Of a stretch of 64,000 nt of DNA, positions 33,264-45,100 are shown piece after piece (the stretch's first letter is position 1; the number at the start of each line of letters is the position of its first letter). This DNA is from Isoetes taiwanensis. Taxonomy: Eukaryota > Streptophyta > Lycopodiopsida > Isoetales > Isoetaceae. The DNA lies in NCBI GenBank assembly GCA_021234155.1, contig JAJEKV010000001.1, positions 19,544,558 to 19,608,557 of the forward strand. The letters are read 5' to 3'. The notes below the pieces were generated by a model. The model did not search any database and had not been told where the DNA came from. It saw only the letters and a list, made by a program, of their open reading frames with translations. Position numbers and translations under genes: made by a program.

Positions 33264-36200
33264 CTAGTAAATTGCCCACCGTTGGTGGGCTTTACATGTG
33301 ATTGTTCACATTTTGTGATCATTCTATGTGATTGTTCACGAACAATGGGATAGTAATGTGTTATCAGTAGTTTGAGGGAGCCCCATAAATATCGAATGCC
33401 ATCACTTTTAAACCATGGGTATATCCGGGTCTTCAACATGTTAAAACGACCATTAGCCATGTTGCCTGTTTTCTTCTAAAACATTAACTGGTTAGTTTGT
33501 TGCTCTAATGCAGGAAATTCCTCCAATTCTTCTGATAGTACTCTGTCTAATCATAATCCGGGTCTAATCATAATCTGTCTAATTATATCCAGGCGAAGCT
33601 GATGCATGTGGAAGTTAGCTTTGTAGTGGACAAACCCAATTTTGCATCGAGGAATCCCAGTTTTGAATTGGTCAAAAGTCAACTGGCACTTCTAAGTTTT
33701 TTGAAAAATTATAAAACAAAGAGATTTTGCAATAAGGCCAATTTTGAATTCAAAAATTCAAAAGTCATCCAGCACTTATAAGTTTTTTGAGATTGCCTTT
33801 GACACAGGATAAAATTGGGTTGGACGACAAAGGATTAAGGCAAAAAAATTTGCCTATGAAGCAAAGGCAAGGCTTCGAAACTCCCTAATGGGGATGTACC
33901 CTTATAATGATAGACGCCCACCTATACACCCTATGTCGTTTTTCTTTAGTCCCACGATTTTCAAACAACCCTATGTGGGATAACGGCTTATGTGGGACAG
34001 AAGCTTCTCTATTGCTGTCTTTTTACTCTTTCTGCCTTTTATATATAGTATTGTCTTATTATATTGGCCTCAAACACACTTACATCTCTTATACCCTATA
34101 TACAGACATTATTAGTCCAGCAAAATGTTCTTGATAAGACCCGCATACTTGCTGAACCTTGCGTACCAGTCATCCTCCTATTCACATAAAGTTCAATAAT
34201 CACTCATTGAGCAGGCCTCCACGTGATAGAAAGGCATGCCCATCAACGCCTTTAGTTCATAAAAGAATCATATAAGAGTGGAAGAAGAATCTTCTAATGC
34301 TTGCCATCTCTTATGATGCCAATCACCACTCTTCCATTTAATATGGAGTCCATAAGCCAGGTCTGAAACAGCGACGGACCAGAAGTGGAACCTGTTAAAT
34401 ATTCATCTCCGAATTGAAACTGGAACTCACACAACAGCCACACATGGGCCATGTCTATATGCTGGTTGGATTGTAGGCATCTCAGTGTGACAAAACCAGC
34501 ATCAACATGCCCCACAAGACATGCAGAATTTGATGACTTGTTTACATCTCCACAAACTGCCTTTGTTTACAGTATCCTCATCTGAGATGTCCGCATATGT
34601 GATGTCATAGCAAGGCCATAGTAACAATGAAGAGCTTCCTTCAAAGCATGCATCAGCGATTTGAAATAGCACGATAATATAAGCAAAGGTCTTCTGGCTT
34701 CTTCCAAATGTAAGCCCGAACTGTTGCTAGACTCATCTCTGGGGGTAAGACCTAGATTTATGTTGATCAAAAAATATTCAAGCAGTGAGTCCATAAAATT
34801 TCACATATTAAAAAGCTCAAACAATTTGCCCACCTGCTGATTGCATAAGATCTCTATAACAGGTTTAGGCTGCTGCTGCCAAGACCGTAAACCTGATCGA
34901 TAGGTAGCAAGAGCACTTCCTGCCGGCTGTTGGCCCAACTGTGCAGAGTTTGCTGCTTGTTCACTGCCACTTTCCTCTGCAGGTTTCTCCACAACCAGCT
35001 TTTCCAAAACATAGTTAACAACCTGTACACAAGCAATACATTGAATTGATTTTCCATAAGAATGCACAACCTGAGCTCATCTAAACAATCTATACCTTTT
35101 GTATTCTCAAAATACGTGGCGCACTAAGCTTGCCCTGCGTAAGCACCTGCAGTGAAGAAGATGTACCTGCATAAAAAAAAGAAGCAACAATGCATAGGTC
35201 AATTTCATAGTAACATGTTTTTGCGCCTTGCATAAATGAAAGGACAAAGGTGCTTCATACTTTGCATGTTCTCGTGGTGGGATTTGACCATGAATGACAC
35301 AATCAATACACCACTTAGGGAGCTCTTTTTCATCTTCTGTACCATCTAAGTCTGTGGCCTTCTTCCTCCATGGTCCACCTTGTGAACCCTCTGTGATAAT
35401 AGATGGGGGCAAAGTAGTTGAAAACTCGAAGGCAGGCAGCACATCCATGTCATCATGTGAAGACTCACTCGGTCCTCTATGAGAGTGATGATCTCCAGGT
35501 ATTGGAAATGGCATGTCTCCATTTGCCAAATGTGGAGGGGTTGCCTTCAGAAGTATAACTGACTCTGTCATATTTCTATTTCCAGTTCTTCTGTCTAAAT
35601 TGTTTACATATTCATATCTATCTCCAGATCTGTGTAGGAGAGATGTTTTTGCTGTTAGACAGACTTCTGTATAATTATGCCATGTGAAGGATTCTATGAA
35701 GCAAAAGTGAGAATACAGTTTTATACTGTAAAGGTTTCTCTTCTTTTCTAGCCTATACTTTTTCCTTGCTCACAACTTCAAATCTCAAAAAAATTTCTGT
35801 AAAGTACGGCCAACCTTGTTCTCTTCAGAAGCACCAGGAACCTGCAAATCTACAGAAACTTTCGAATGACATTAAAGTTAAGAATACATGAGCAAATCGG
35901 ACCCCTGAACATCCTCCATTATTAGAACCATCTTGGGTCACAGGTTTTAGTGCTCCACCTTTAATAGGATAGCTTCCCGATTCTGGCCATCTTAAGCTCC
36001 AGAAAACCTAACCCTTTGTGAATAAACCCTGTTTAAATCTGTATCTTTGTTCTGTATTCCACCGCCAAATTCCTTTCTTTGCCGAAGCAACAATCCTAAA
36101 TCGAGAGTGCCTTACCTAGCACTGGTTCATTAAGAACTTGGGAATTATTTGAATAAGAATGATTTGATCTTTATGCATTACCTGATGCTTGGGCCAAAGC

Positions 36201-36520
36201 AAAGCTCGAGTTTACCTCCATGGATGTACATCGTAGAAGCCCTAGATTTGTGTTATCCCCCAATAATCTCCAAATAACTCTGTTGCCGATATGAGAGACT
36301 GGTCAAGACAAGAAAGAGCGACAGAGTGCAGAACATTCCATGTCCATTGGCTGGAGGAAAAGCATCCTGGAAAGGAAGACGGTCTGGCCTCTGTAACTTG
36401 GACGAAAGGCGGGAAGGGCGAACGACCCATCTCTTCAACGAAGACAAAAAAAATTCTCGGCCTTTGGATCAAGGTCATTAAATCTCAGCCATAGATTTTA
36501 GGGCGTGGTCCAATATAAGC
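33264..36520 (-). mobile_element. Helitron-like insertion carrying a captured gene fragment
   Basis: Comparison with uninterrupted copies at about 31384 and 39165 shows 3,257 bp inserted exactly between A and T of AAAACCA|TTATGC, with no target duplication. Read on the minus strand, the 3' end is a GCCCACC-AAC-GGTGGGC hairpin, then AATTTA, then CTAG next to host T; that is the Helitron 3' signature. The 5' end reads GCTTATATTGG rather than the usual TC, which is a weakness of the call. No Rep/helicase gene is present, so it is non-autonomous. It carries several exons of a WDR48-like gene in the same orientation. Confidence 0.7.
34653..35629 (-). pseudogene. WDR48: Captured 3' part of a WDR48/UAF1-like gene
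   Basis: Exon-like blocks on the minus strand with AG/GT borders: 35629 to about 35260, 35166-35096, 35022-34834 and 34751-34653 (ending in TGA). They encode the region after the WD40 propeller: FEFSTTLPPSIITEGSQGGP, LPKWCIDCVIHGQIPPRE, VLTQGKLSAPRILRIQK, VVNYVLEKLVVEKP, KPVIEILCNQQ, and PPEMSLATVRAYIWKKPEDL. This matches the C-terminal half of the WDR48 family, which in animals activates ubiquitin-specific proteases and has a plant homologue. The WD40 domain is missing, so no working protein is expected. The donor of the first block does not fit cleanly, perhaps because an exon is lost. Retained introns mean the capture was at DNA level. Confidence 0.75.
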
Positions 36521-37929
36521 TGGTTTTGCAGCTGAGGTGATCTTCAAGTTTCTTCTAATAGTCTATTGTTGACGTGGATTAAATGCTTTAAACCTGCATC
36601 ATACTTTGGATTAAAGCATTATCTTAGATTTAGTGTAAGTCATTGTGTATTGTTGAATGCATTTATCATGTGCAGACTGTGAATTTGGATATAAGTACCA
36701 CGTGTGCCTGCAGTTTTACACCGTCATCTTGGTAAACAAATACCCCACAAGAACAAACACCAGATCTCACATCATAGGCAAAGGCAAATTGTCTCTAATT
36801 TGTTTGTCGTCTACTGCATAGGATTCAAGCATAGATTCAGGCTTGGGTTCATGCTTCATGCAATCTTGATTTAAATGTTGAGTTGCCGTCGCACCCAATG
36901 ACGTTTAATTGATTTATGTGTTGTCATTTTAGTCTTCCATTCTTTCTAAAATGCTAGAAGAATGTATCTCATTGAATCTTGGGGACTCTGCTATGTGCTA
37001 AGATTCTTCATGTGGAGGCAAAATCTTACAAGCAGGTTACAAGAACAAGGTTTGCTAATTGGTCTTTCTCGAGTTTTGCTACTATATGTCCTTTAAATGG
37101 CATTCCTCACTTTAGCCATCTCCAATTCTAAATGTAATTCTGCTCTGCAACTTAGTGGATCTTTATATACTATAGAGTGAAGCCCCTCCATGGGAGTTTT
37201 CTATTCCTCTTGCATCTGTAGAGTGGTTAACGTAGAATCAGTGCAACAATTTGTGTATCATCGGAATGCCTAGAGCAATAAAACTGGTTGTAGTCCACTA
37301 GGGTTAATGTTTTAGTATCAAGTACATGTCTGTACAAGCTAATCTAATTGGATTGCTTCCATGTTTTGCAGGTTTGATGCTTCTGCATATTTGCTTTACG
37401 ACATCCACAATTGTTAGACTAACAGACAAGTCTATTTCACAGGCCTTCTTTTAAGCCGTAGGTCATTCTGGCATGTTCTCAGAACTACTCAATAATTTGG
37501 GGATTCTATAAAAATGTGTCGTATATTCTTTTAGATTTGAGGCGGCTTGGAGTTGTTGAATACGATGGCTTAATAAGGACCTTCATTCAGAGTTGTTGCA
37601 AGCTTGCTAAGAGAATTATTCTGTCAATCTATGTCTTCAAATTTTGTAACCGTGGTATCTGGGCTAGCAGGACTTATAGTACTAAAAATACTTAGCACTG
37701 TACCTAGGGCAGAGAAAGTTGCGACAAGGTAACCTTCTATCTTTACTAGATAGCGGCACATTTGCCATCCTAATGACATTTGGTTAGTTATATTCTCAAA
37801 TTTTGTAGAGTTGTATCTGAGCTAGAAGGGCTTAGTCATATGTCATATAGATATTTAAACATGGGCACATAGCAAAAATGTAGTGATTGCAAGGCATGTG
37901 GAAATCTTTGCAGCATGCCAGGCTTTCTT
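36521..37929 (-). repeat. Body module, copy 2 (minus orientation)
   Basis: Reverse complement of 31384-29996 with a few indels, including an extra block at about 37470-37520 that is shared with copy 3. It is contiguous, before the Helitron-like insertion, with 33263-32145. Confidence 0.9.
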
Positions 37930-39480
37930 CTAGTAAAGATAGAAGGTTACCTTGTCGCAACTTTCTCTGCCCTAGGTACAGTGCTAAGTATTTTTAGTAC
38001 TATAAGTCCTGCTAGCCCAGATACCACGGTTACAAAATTTGAAGGCATAGATTGACAGAATAATTCTCTTAGCAAGCTTGCAACAACTCTGAATGAAGGT
38101 CCTTATTCTGCCATCGTATTCAACAACTCCAAGCCGCCTCAAATCTAAAAGAATATACGACACATTTTTACAGAATCTCCAAATTATTGAGTAGTTATGA
38201 GAACATGACAGAATGACCTACGGCTTAAAAGAGGCCTGTGAAATAGACTTGTCTGTTAGACTAACAATTGTGGATGTCGTAAAGCAAATATGCAGAAGCA
38301 TCAAACCTGAAAACATGGAAGCAATCCAATTAGATTAGCTTGTACAGACATGTACTTGATACTAAAACATTAACCCTAGTGGACTACAACCAGTCTTATT
38401 GCTCTAGGCATTCCGATGATACACAAATTGTTGCACTGATTCTACGTTAACCACTCTACAGATGCAAGAGGAATAGAAAACTCCCATGGAGGGGCTTCAC
38501 TCTTGCTAATTTATATAGTATATAAAGATCCACTAAGTTGCAGAGCAGAATTACATTTAGAATTGGAGATGGCTAAAGTGAGGAATGCCATTTAAAGGAC
38601 CTATAGTAGCAAAACTCGAGAAAGACCAATTAGCAAACCTTGTTCTTGTAACCTGCTTGTAAGATTTTGCCTTCACATGAAGAATCTTAGCACATAGCAG
38701 AGTCCCTAAGAAGGCAATTCAATGAGATACATTCTTCTAGCATTTTAGAAAGAATGGAAGACTAAAATGATAACGCATAAATCAATTAGACGTCATTGGG
38801 TGCAACGGCAACTCAACATCTAAATCAAGCCTGAATCTATGCTTGAATCCTATGCAGTAGACGACAAACAAATTAGAGACAATTTGCCTTTGCCTATGAT
38901 GTGAGATCTGGCATTTGTACCTTATGTTTGTTCTTGTGGGGTATTTGTTTACCAAGATGACGGTGTAAAACTGCAGGCACACGTGGTACTTATATCCAAA
39001 TTCACAGTCTGCACATGATAAATGCATTCAACAATACACAATGACTTACACTAAATCTAAGATAATGCTTTAATCCAAAGTATGATGCAGGTTTAAAGCA
39101 TTTAATCCACGTCAACAATAGACTATTAGAAGAAACTTGAAGATCACCTCAGCTGCAAAACCATTATGCTCTAAAAGGTCAGCCCCATTATGCTCCCATG
39201 TTGTCTACAGAATCCGAAAATGACCTTCTCCTGCTCCAAAAATAAAGATATTCTTAGTTCTATACATGACTGCAAGAAATCACCCTATAACCATCATTCA
39301 TTTAAATTGGGTTTATGTCTGTTCCAAAAGCACGCCACCTTTTCAAACCCCTTATTCAATATAATGCTGTGGTGCTGGACATGTTATTATACAAAAGTAC
39401 AATGTTTGAGCCATAATTAATAGGTGTTTTATTATTATTTAAAATACAAGGAAGAAATTGATGTTTAATTAGCATTTACA
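37930..39480 (+). repeat. Body and tail modules, copy 3 (plus orientation)
   Basis: Starts CTAGTAAAGATAGAAGGTTAC, equivalent to 30196 in copy 1. It runs through the body into the tail (to about 39470), where it ends differently from copy 2. With copy 2 it forms a foldback of about 1.2 kb per arm around a loop of about 195 nt. Confidence 0.9.
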
Positions 39481-41131
39481 GACACTAGCACATTCATACA
39501 CGCAATATAATAATGGCAATTATTATTGCTTTGTATTAAAATACATTAATTGTCATATTACGTTTAAAAAAATCTCACTTAAAACCCTTGTGAGCTGTGT
39601 CAAATTGAAATTATCATACAAAAACTAGAAAATTAAAGCCCAATAATACATTATTGAGACATTTGCTTCTCAGATAAAATACAATATATTAGTCTTTTTT
39701 CCTTAAAGCATCAAACATGCTTGACTAGATTTATCATGTACTAAGCACATGATTTTGCAGTTATGAAGCAGGTATGGAGCAGCAATACACACCAAGCGGG
39801 ATTTGGGAAGGACCGTTCAACAAAGTATGGAGCACATTATCATGCCAACCGTGAATTAGCCTGCCTTCATGATCTTTGAGCAATCTAGCAGAAAAAGAGA
39901 TATAGACAATGGCAATGCTGAAAACCAAATAAATGCAAACTTAAAACCAGAACATATACCTACCACAAAGCATTCGAGAGATGTTTCACCATGGATTGAG
40001 CTGGTTGCCACAGTAAAGACTAGTCTCTGCTTTTTATTCCAGGAAAAAAATAGCACGAAAAAAAGGCCATCATACCTCTTCAGCATCAACATAGCATAAA
40101 GCTCTGTCCCGAAAGATGGTATTTATAAGGGTTTAATCATCGGCCATTCAGATGCTAAGCAGAACGGAGAGAAAAAAAAAAAGATTGACGCACCTCCATG
40201 ATGGCTAACACCGGGGATGCCACACAGAGCAGAGCATGCACATTTTTAGGGCTCAATCTGAAACAAGCTCTTTTCAAACAAATATAGTAATTAATTCAAC
40301 ATACCCCAAAAGCGGGCCTCAAATCGATCCAAAACCCGCAGCAGATGGATCACCTCGTTAGAAAAAGACCCACCTGACAAATGTTGCTCAAGTTCTGGCT
40401 ATGTTTCATCCTTCTATTGCAGAATTAAAGCTTCAATTTCTGTCTGTTTAATCCAGTAATGAGCATTTGAGTTGGAAGCGGGTTGTTGAGAAGTAGAAAG
40501 CGAAGAATTCTTTCGGGTTTTGTTTGATTTCTGGCTCAGAAACAAAAAGAACCAACAATTAAAAACTAGCCTATCAACGATTAAAAGCAGATTAAGAACT
40601 AACGATTAAAAGCAGCATGGCAGTGGAGCAAAGGCAGTCACTGGAGTTGGAGCATCACCGGAGCAAAGGCCATCACTGGAGTTGGAGGCGCCGTCGTCAC
40701 CGGAAGAACTCTGTTTTGGCTCTTTCGAAACTTAGCAGCAGTCGCAGCACTGATCCGGGCTGCTATGGGCGCCGTTGTCCATCCGGGAGAAGAGAGAAGA
40801 GGCGATGGAGTGAAAAATATCCGGGAGAAGAGAAGAGGCGGTGGAGAAGAAGCGGCAAAATATCTGGGCGCAGAAGAAGAAAGTGGGAAAAAAAACGTCT
40901 TCGGGAGGGAGGGAAACATTTTTGAGTTGTTTTTAGGCGGGAGGCATTTCCACGGACGGGAAAGGCCACATGGGAAAAAAGGACACTCTTAAAAATTGTC
41001 AATTTCCTGATATAAACCGAAAGTAAATGAATGACGGTTCTATTGCAACGCACCATTTCAAGCACAATTTCATTATAATGGGAAAATTTTTAGTAAACTG
41101 GAATTTTTTTATTATGGGGGTTGTATAGACC
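39481..41131. other. Intergenic DNA with a purine-rich block
   Basis: No supported gene. 40610-40990 is rich in GGAGAAGAG-type words with duplicated AAAGGCAGTCACTGGAGTTGGAG / AAGGCCATCACTGGAGTTGGAG (40629 and 40666). Open frames there are arginine- or serine-rich artefacts. Confidence 0.5.
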
Positions 41132-41225
41132 TTGTGCAGGGGTTGTATATACGTGTACAGTACCCTGTATCATAGACCTTATGCAGGGGTTGTATACACG
41201 TGCAGTACCCATGTATCATACATAC
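41122..41225. repeat. Tandem duplication of about 55 bp
   Basis: ATAGACCTT(G/A)TGCAGGGGTTGTATA(T/C)ACGTG...CAGTACCC(T/A)TGTATCATA occurs twice in succession. Confidence 0.85.
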
Positions 41226-41320
41226 ATGAATATTTAGAGAACATATTAACACGGTATCATATACCAACTTCCAAACACAATAGAGACCGAAGTATGAACT
41301 ATGAACCTTCCCCCAGGTTC

Positions 41321-41818
41321 CTAACCCCTTCCCCTTCCCCTTTCACTTCCCCTGCGTGGTCTAACCCACGCAGCTGGGTTAGGAAACCAGAGCTCACGCA
41401 TATCCCAGCCTGATTCTTCCCACCATATGGGGTACCTAGTCATTGCAAAAAGTAATTCCACAGGATGATACTCACGGAAAAAGAGCGGACCCAACTCCAC
41501 AAAACCGTTGTACTCATTGTAGTACGTCCTAATAAGGCCATACATCTGCCCCTTACAAATTTCATGAATGAACTCTGATATGTATTGATCCAGAGAGTGT
41601 GCTAAATATCCAGCACAAAGAAGAGGCCTCAATTGCTGTAGCATCTTGTCCAGAAAAGGAGGGGGTTCAAGAATTCCCCTCATTGCAAGTCTCCTATAAC
41701 ATTCAGATGGATTAATTTCCATCAGTGGCTCATGACCACAATCAAATCGCTCCAGAATGAAGTTGATCAACTCTATTGTAAGCTCCTTTGTGGGACTGTG
41801 GCACAACCTCCACTCCAA
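41321..41818 (-). CDS. Hypothetical protein, unrecognised
   Basis: 165 codons from ATG 41818; the frame stays open to about 41965, so the true start or a splice acceptor may lie further right. Composition is protein-like: ELINFILERFDCGHEPLMEI, CYRRLAMRGILEPPPFLDKM, SLDQYISEFIHEICKGQMYG, VELGPLFFREYHPVELLF. The last 25 residues (Arg/Gly-rich) look non-coding. No motif or family is recognised. It lies antisense to the presumed 5' region of the LINE that follows, so it could be a gene fragment or an antisense frame of that element. Confidence 0.35.
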   Translation of the reverse strand: MEWRLCHSPTKELTIELINFILERFDCGHEPLMEINPSECYRRLAMRGILEPPPFLDKMLQQLRPLLCAGYLAHSLDQYISEFIHEICKGQMYGLIRTYYNEYNGFVELGPLFFREYHPVELLFAMTRYPIWWEESGWDMRELWFPNPAAWVRPRRGSERGRGRG

Positions 41819-42198
41819 GAAATGGTCAAATAGCTCATCAGTTCTAGGCGGAGCGCTACCATGGTCATGCTTAACCCTAACTAGGGTTCGATCGTGATCA
41901 GACTCGTAAATCGAGGTAAATCGAGGTAAGCAGGTAAGGTAATCTACATTACATCTTTAGATCTAGGATTTTTTGGGTCCCATCACGTCCCTGGAAAGTC
42001 ATTTTCATCTCTGCATAATTCGTTTTGTACCCCCTCGTCTTTTGCCAACTTTCCCCTTTCTCGACTTCCAATCATCTTAATTCTCCTCACGGCTTTTGAG
42101 ACTCCCGCATCTTTTCTGTTATCATGGTCCCACGGATCTAGCGGGCGGATTATCTCCCCGATGCACTCCATCTTAAATACCTTACGCTCTTTAAATCT

Positions 42199-43542
42199 TT
42201 GAAGAACAGTAAAGAAATTCTAGCCCAACAAATTTCTTTGCTTCAAGGAGACATAGCTCCGATTCAATTTGGTGAATTCACAACCTTCGTTGCTAAACCG
42301 ATGGCGCCAAAGAATGCTCTTCCATCTTCCTTCCCGGATAGACCTTTCTGGGACTGCTATGCTCCACTGAATGCCAGTTCAAGCAACACTTTCATGCGGA
42401 GAGCTCAACCTTTCAAGGAAGACAGTATTATTAAACAAGACATTCTGACCATGAAGAAGCACAATCCACCGACTTACCGCCACTCCAGAGGTACTGAATT
42501 GAATCCTGAGCTTTGTCATTCAAGGTTTGAATTTCTCTCTTCGCATGCTGTCATTTGCTGGGCCGAAAAGGAAGGTATTGTTTTAGGGAATGTGTCCAAG
42601 CAAATTTGTGCTTTATCTAAATCGATCCAAATCTCTGCTATCTATTGGACTCGTTTCCCATATTTCATGATCGAATTCTGTTCGGAACAGGCTGCTGAGC
42701 ACATCTTAAAGATGGGGCACCTCACTCATCTTGGCTTTAGAATTAAATTCCAGAAATGGTCCTATCATTTTAACCCTCTAAAGCCATCAACTCTCATGCA
42801 CACAGCATATGTTAACCTGCATGATCTTAATCCAGTCTTTTGGGAGCCCCAATGCTTAAAAACTATCTTTTCTCCTATTGGCTCCTTCATATCAACAGAA
42901 CGCAGACCTGACAGGCCTCCCACGGTATTCATACAATTGGATCTTCTCAAACCTATCCCGCTTGAATTGACTTTCCAGGATATGTTTGGGACTGACCAAT
43001 CCTTGCTCTTAAGATGGAATGGGTTGCCTCCTGTTTGTCCGATCTGCAGGAAACGTTTGCATGGAGGAGGAAAGTGCTTCCCGATGCCTGTCCAACCAAT
43101 TGACGTGGAGCAAGCTACCCCAACTGTAGAACACGACACTGCTCGCAATCGTGGTAACATTAACGGTAGTGCTAGACAAATTCGAAGGAGACAAATCATT
43201 AAGGAGAAGATTGCCTTAGCCAATAAGGAACTTGAAGAGACTCTCAAATCCCATGATTTGAATTCTTTTCCTGCTAAAGGTTGTGTGAAGGTTTTAAACA
43301 AAGGGGTCACCATTAAAGGTGTTTCATTCAACCCCTCGACCATGGTTAAAACCTTTGATAAGCACAAACCTCCAGAACAGGTGCAATATGATAAAGTCAC
43401 AATAATTGTAGCTGAGGATGGTGGTATACAAGATGAAGTTCCATCTTCTTCTCAACCTACACAATCTGCTGATAAGGAACACATGGTCAATGATGCTACA
43501 GAAGATATGCAACACAATTTGCTTGGCGAGGTCTCTTTGTGA
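42199..43542 (+). CDS. LINE ORF1 (RNA-binding gag-like protein)
   Basis: 447 codons, uninterrupted. Residues about 100-260 have the alpha/beta layout of the plant LINE/DUF4283-type domain (AVICWAEKEGIVLG, YFMIEFCSEQAAEHILKMG, FRIKFQKWSYHFNP). A CCHC zinc knuckle with exact C-X2-C-X4-H-X4-C spacing follows (CPICRKRLHGGGKC, near 43040). The last 140 residues are basic then polar. It would bind element RNA and form the ribonucleoprotein with ORF2. Its intactness contrasts with the broken ORF2. Confidence 0.82.
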   Translation: MKNSKEILAQQISLLQGDIAPIQFGEFTTFVAKPMAPKNALPSSFPDRPFWDCYAPLNASSSNTFMRRAQPFKEDSIIKQDILTMKKHNPPTYRHSRGTELNPELCHSRFEFLSSHAVICWAEKEGIVLGNVSKQICALSKSIQISAIYWTRFPYFMIEFCSEQAAEHILKMGHLTHLGFRIKFQKWSYHFNPLKPSTLMHTAYVNLHDLNPVFWEPQCLKTIFSPIGSFISTERRPDRPPTVFIQLDLLKPIPLELTFQDMFGTDQSLLLRWNGLPPVCPICRKRLHGGGKCFPMPVQPIDVEQATPTVEHDTARNRGNINGSARQIRRRQIIKEKIALANKELEETLKSHDLNSFPAKGCVKVLNKGVTIKGVSFNPSTMVKTFDKHKPPEQVQYDKVTIIVAEDGGIQDEVPSSSQPTQSADKEHMVNDATEDMQHNLLGEVSL

Positions 43543-44476
43543 GACCTGGTCAACTTCGCTTTGATAAGAGGGATATTGGCTCCCCTCTCCTTTGTAGTGC
43601 TTGATTCAAAATTCTCTGAGGGTTCTTCAAGCTGATCTTGGTGAGGAGTTCAATGATCTCTTCACACCACAAGGAAAGGATGGATACATACAAAGTTTGG
43701 CTCAAATACCACTTTGCACATCCAGGGAAGGGATCACTTTCAACCTCTCATACACGGTTACCCCCACCTCTCCCACCTCTCCCACCTCCCCTCCAGGTCT
43801 ATCTTTGTTGATCTCTCGGTAGATCCACTCAATCATACCACGATGCGCATTGGTCAACTCACTCCCCCTTCTCACCATACCCCTTTGCACGAACTCTATA
43901 AAAAGTATGGAAAGTCTCTGCGTGGACTGATGGCGGGATTGTCTCGAGAAGGCGTGGATGGAAAGTGTCTTTTGACAAGCAAGCAGATTGAAGATAAGGA
44001 GATGGGGCGAATCCGGGTAAGTGATCACTCCCTTGTTTTGCGAGCACACGGCTTTGACTCCCGGATAAGTCAAACACAAGACCAACAAAAGGACTTTATC
44101 CCTCAACACAAGATAGTCCTACCTCTTACGATTTGTGATTTTGTCCAATCCACCTACCATATCTTGAAAAGAGAGTATTGAATATGGCCTGCAAGCTCTG
44201 CAATTGAACCTTGACACCTTGGACAACCTTGACCAGAGTCAACCAGATCTAATTGTACCTGATTCAGAGGAAGATATGAGTAGCAGTCCCTTACATGATA
44301 TCACCAATACATCTCTTAGATCTTTAAAAAGGAAAATGAAAGGCAGGGCCATAACTAAGTCCCCTGGAAGCACTGAGAACCTTCACACTTATAATACTCG
44401 AAGTAAGGCCTCACCTCATGGTCTCAGAAGTCTTATTTATTAAGCTCCTCTCAGGTTCTTTCTCCTACCCTCCTGC
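43543..44476 (+). other. LINE inter-ORF region
   Basis: Decayed continuation between ORF1 and ORF2. A frame at 44204-44443 ends NLHTYNTRSKASPHG, the type of basic sequence that often precedes the endonuclease start. A CTCCCACCT triplet repeat lies at 43765-43800. No separate gene is supported. Confidence 0.5.
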
Positions 44477-45100
44477 ATGAGGATCTTAACCTGGAACTTG
44501 AGGGGTATCAAAGGCCCCACTAAAAGGAGAAGGTTTATTGCCACTGTGAGAGATTTCAAGGCAGATATCATTATGATTCAAGAACATAGACTCCCCAAAT
44601 TTGACTCAGCAAATCTGGGTGAATGGATTCGTCCTGGGATGGCTTCCTGTTATATCCCAGCTGATGGCACCAAAGGGGGGATTGCCACCTTCTGGTACAA
44701 CCAGAAGTTAATCAGTACCTATATCAGCCCTTCCAACAGATGGCTTTCTGTCACCCTCCAAATTAAGGACTGCCAAGTAGCCTTCATTAATATTTATGCC
44801 TCAACTGACCCCCATGAAAGAGAGCCCATGTGGCTTGAAATCAACAACTGGATGAGCCAGCACCAGCATATTGAGAACTGGGTGGTTACTGGGGACTTCA
44901 ATAATACCCCTCATAGTGATATGAAGCTTGGCAACAAAATTAACATGTCCATTAATGAAAGATATTCCTGGGACAATTGGATGTCCAACCAAGACCTTAT
45001 CTATGTCCCATCTTCTAACACTAAATTCTCTCCGGAGCAACAAAGAGAAAGGGTGATCGAGGAGGACTTTACGCATGCTAGGCCGATTTTATATCCATAA
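44477..45100 (+). pseudogene. LINE ORF2, APE-type endonuclease domain
   Basis: Starts MRILTWNLRGIKGP, the classic N-terminus. It then shows IIMIQEHRL (catalytic Glu), GGIATFWYN, VAFINIYAS and WVVTGDFNNTPH (catalytic Asp/Asn), and stops at 45100 before the SDH motif of the domain; DHQPH is found beyond the break near 45163. This domain nicks target DNA to prime reverse transcription. Confidence 0.88.
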
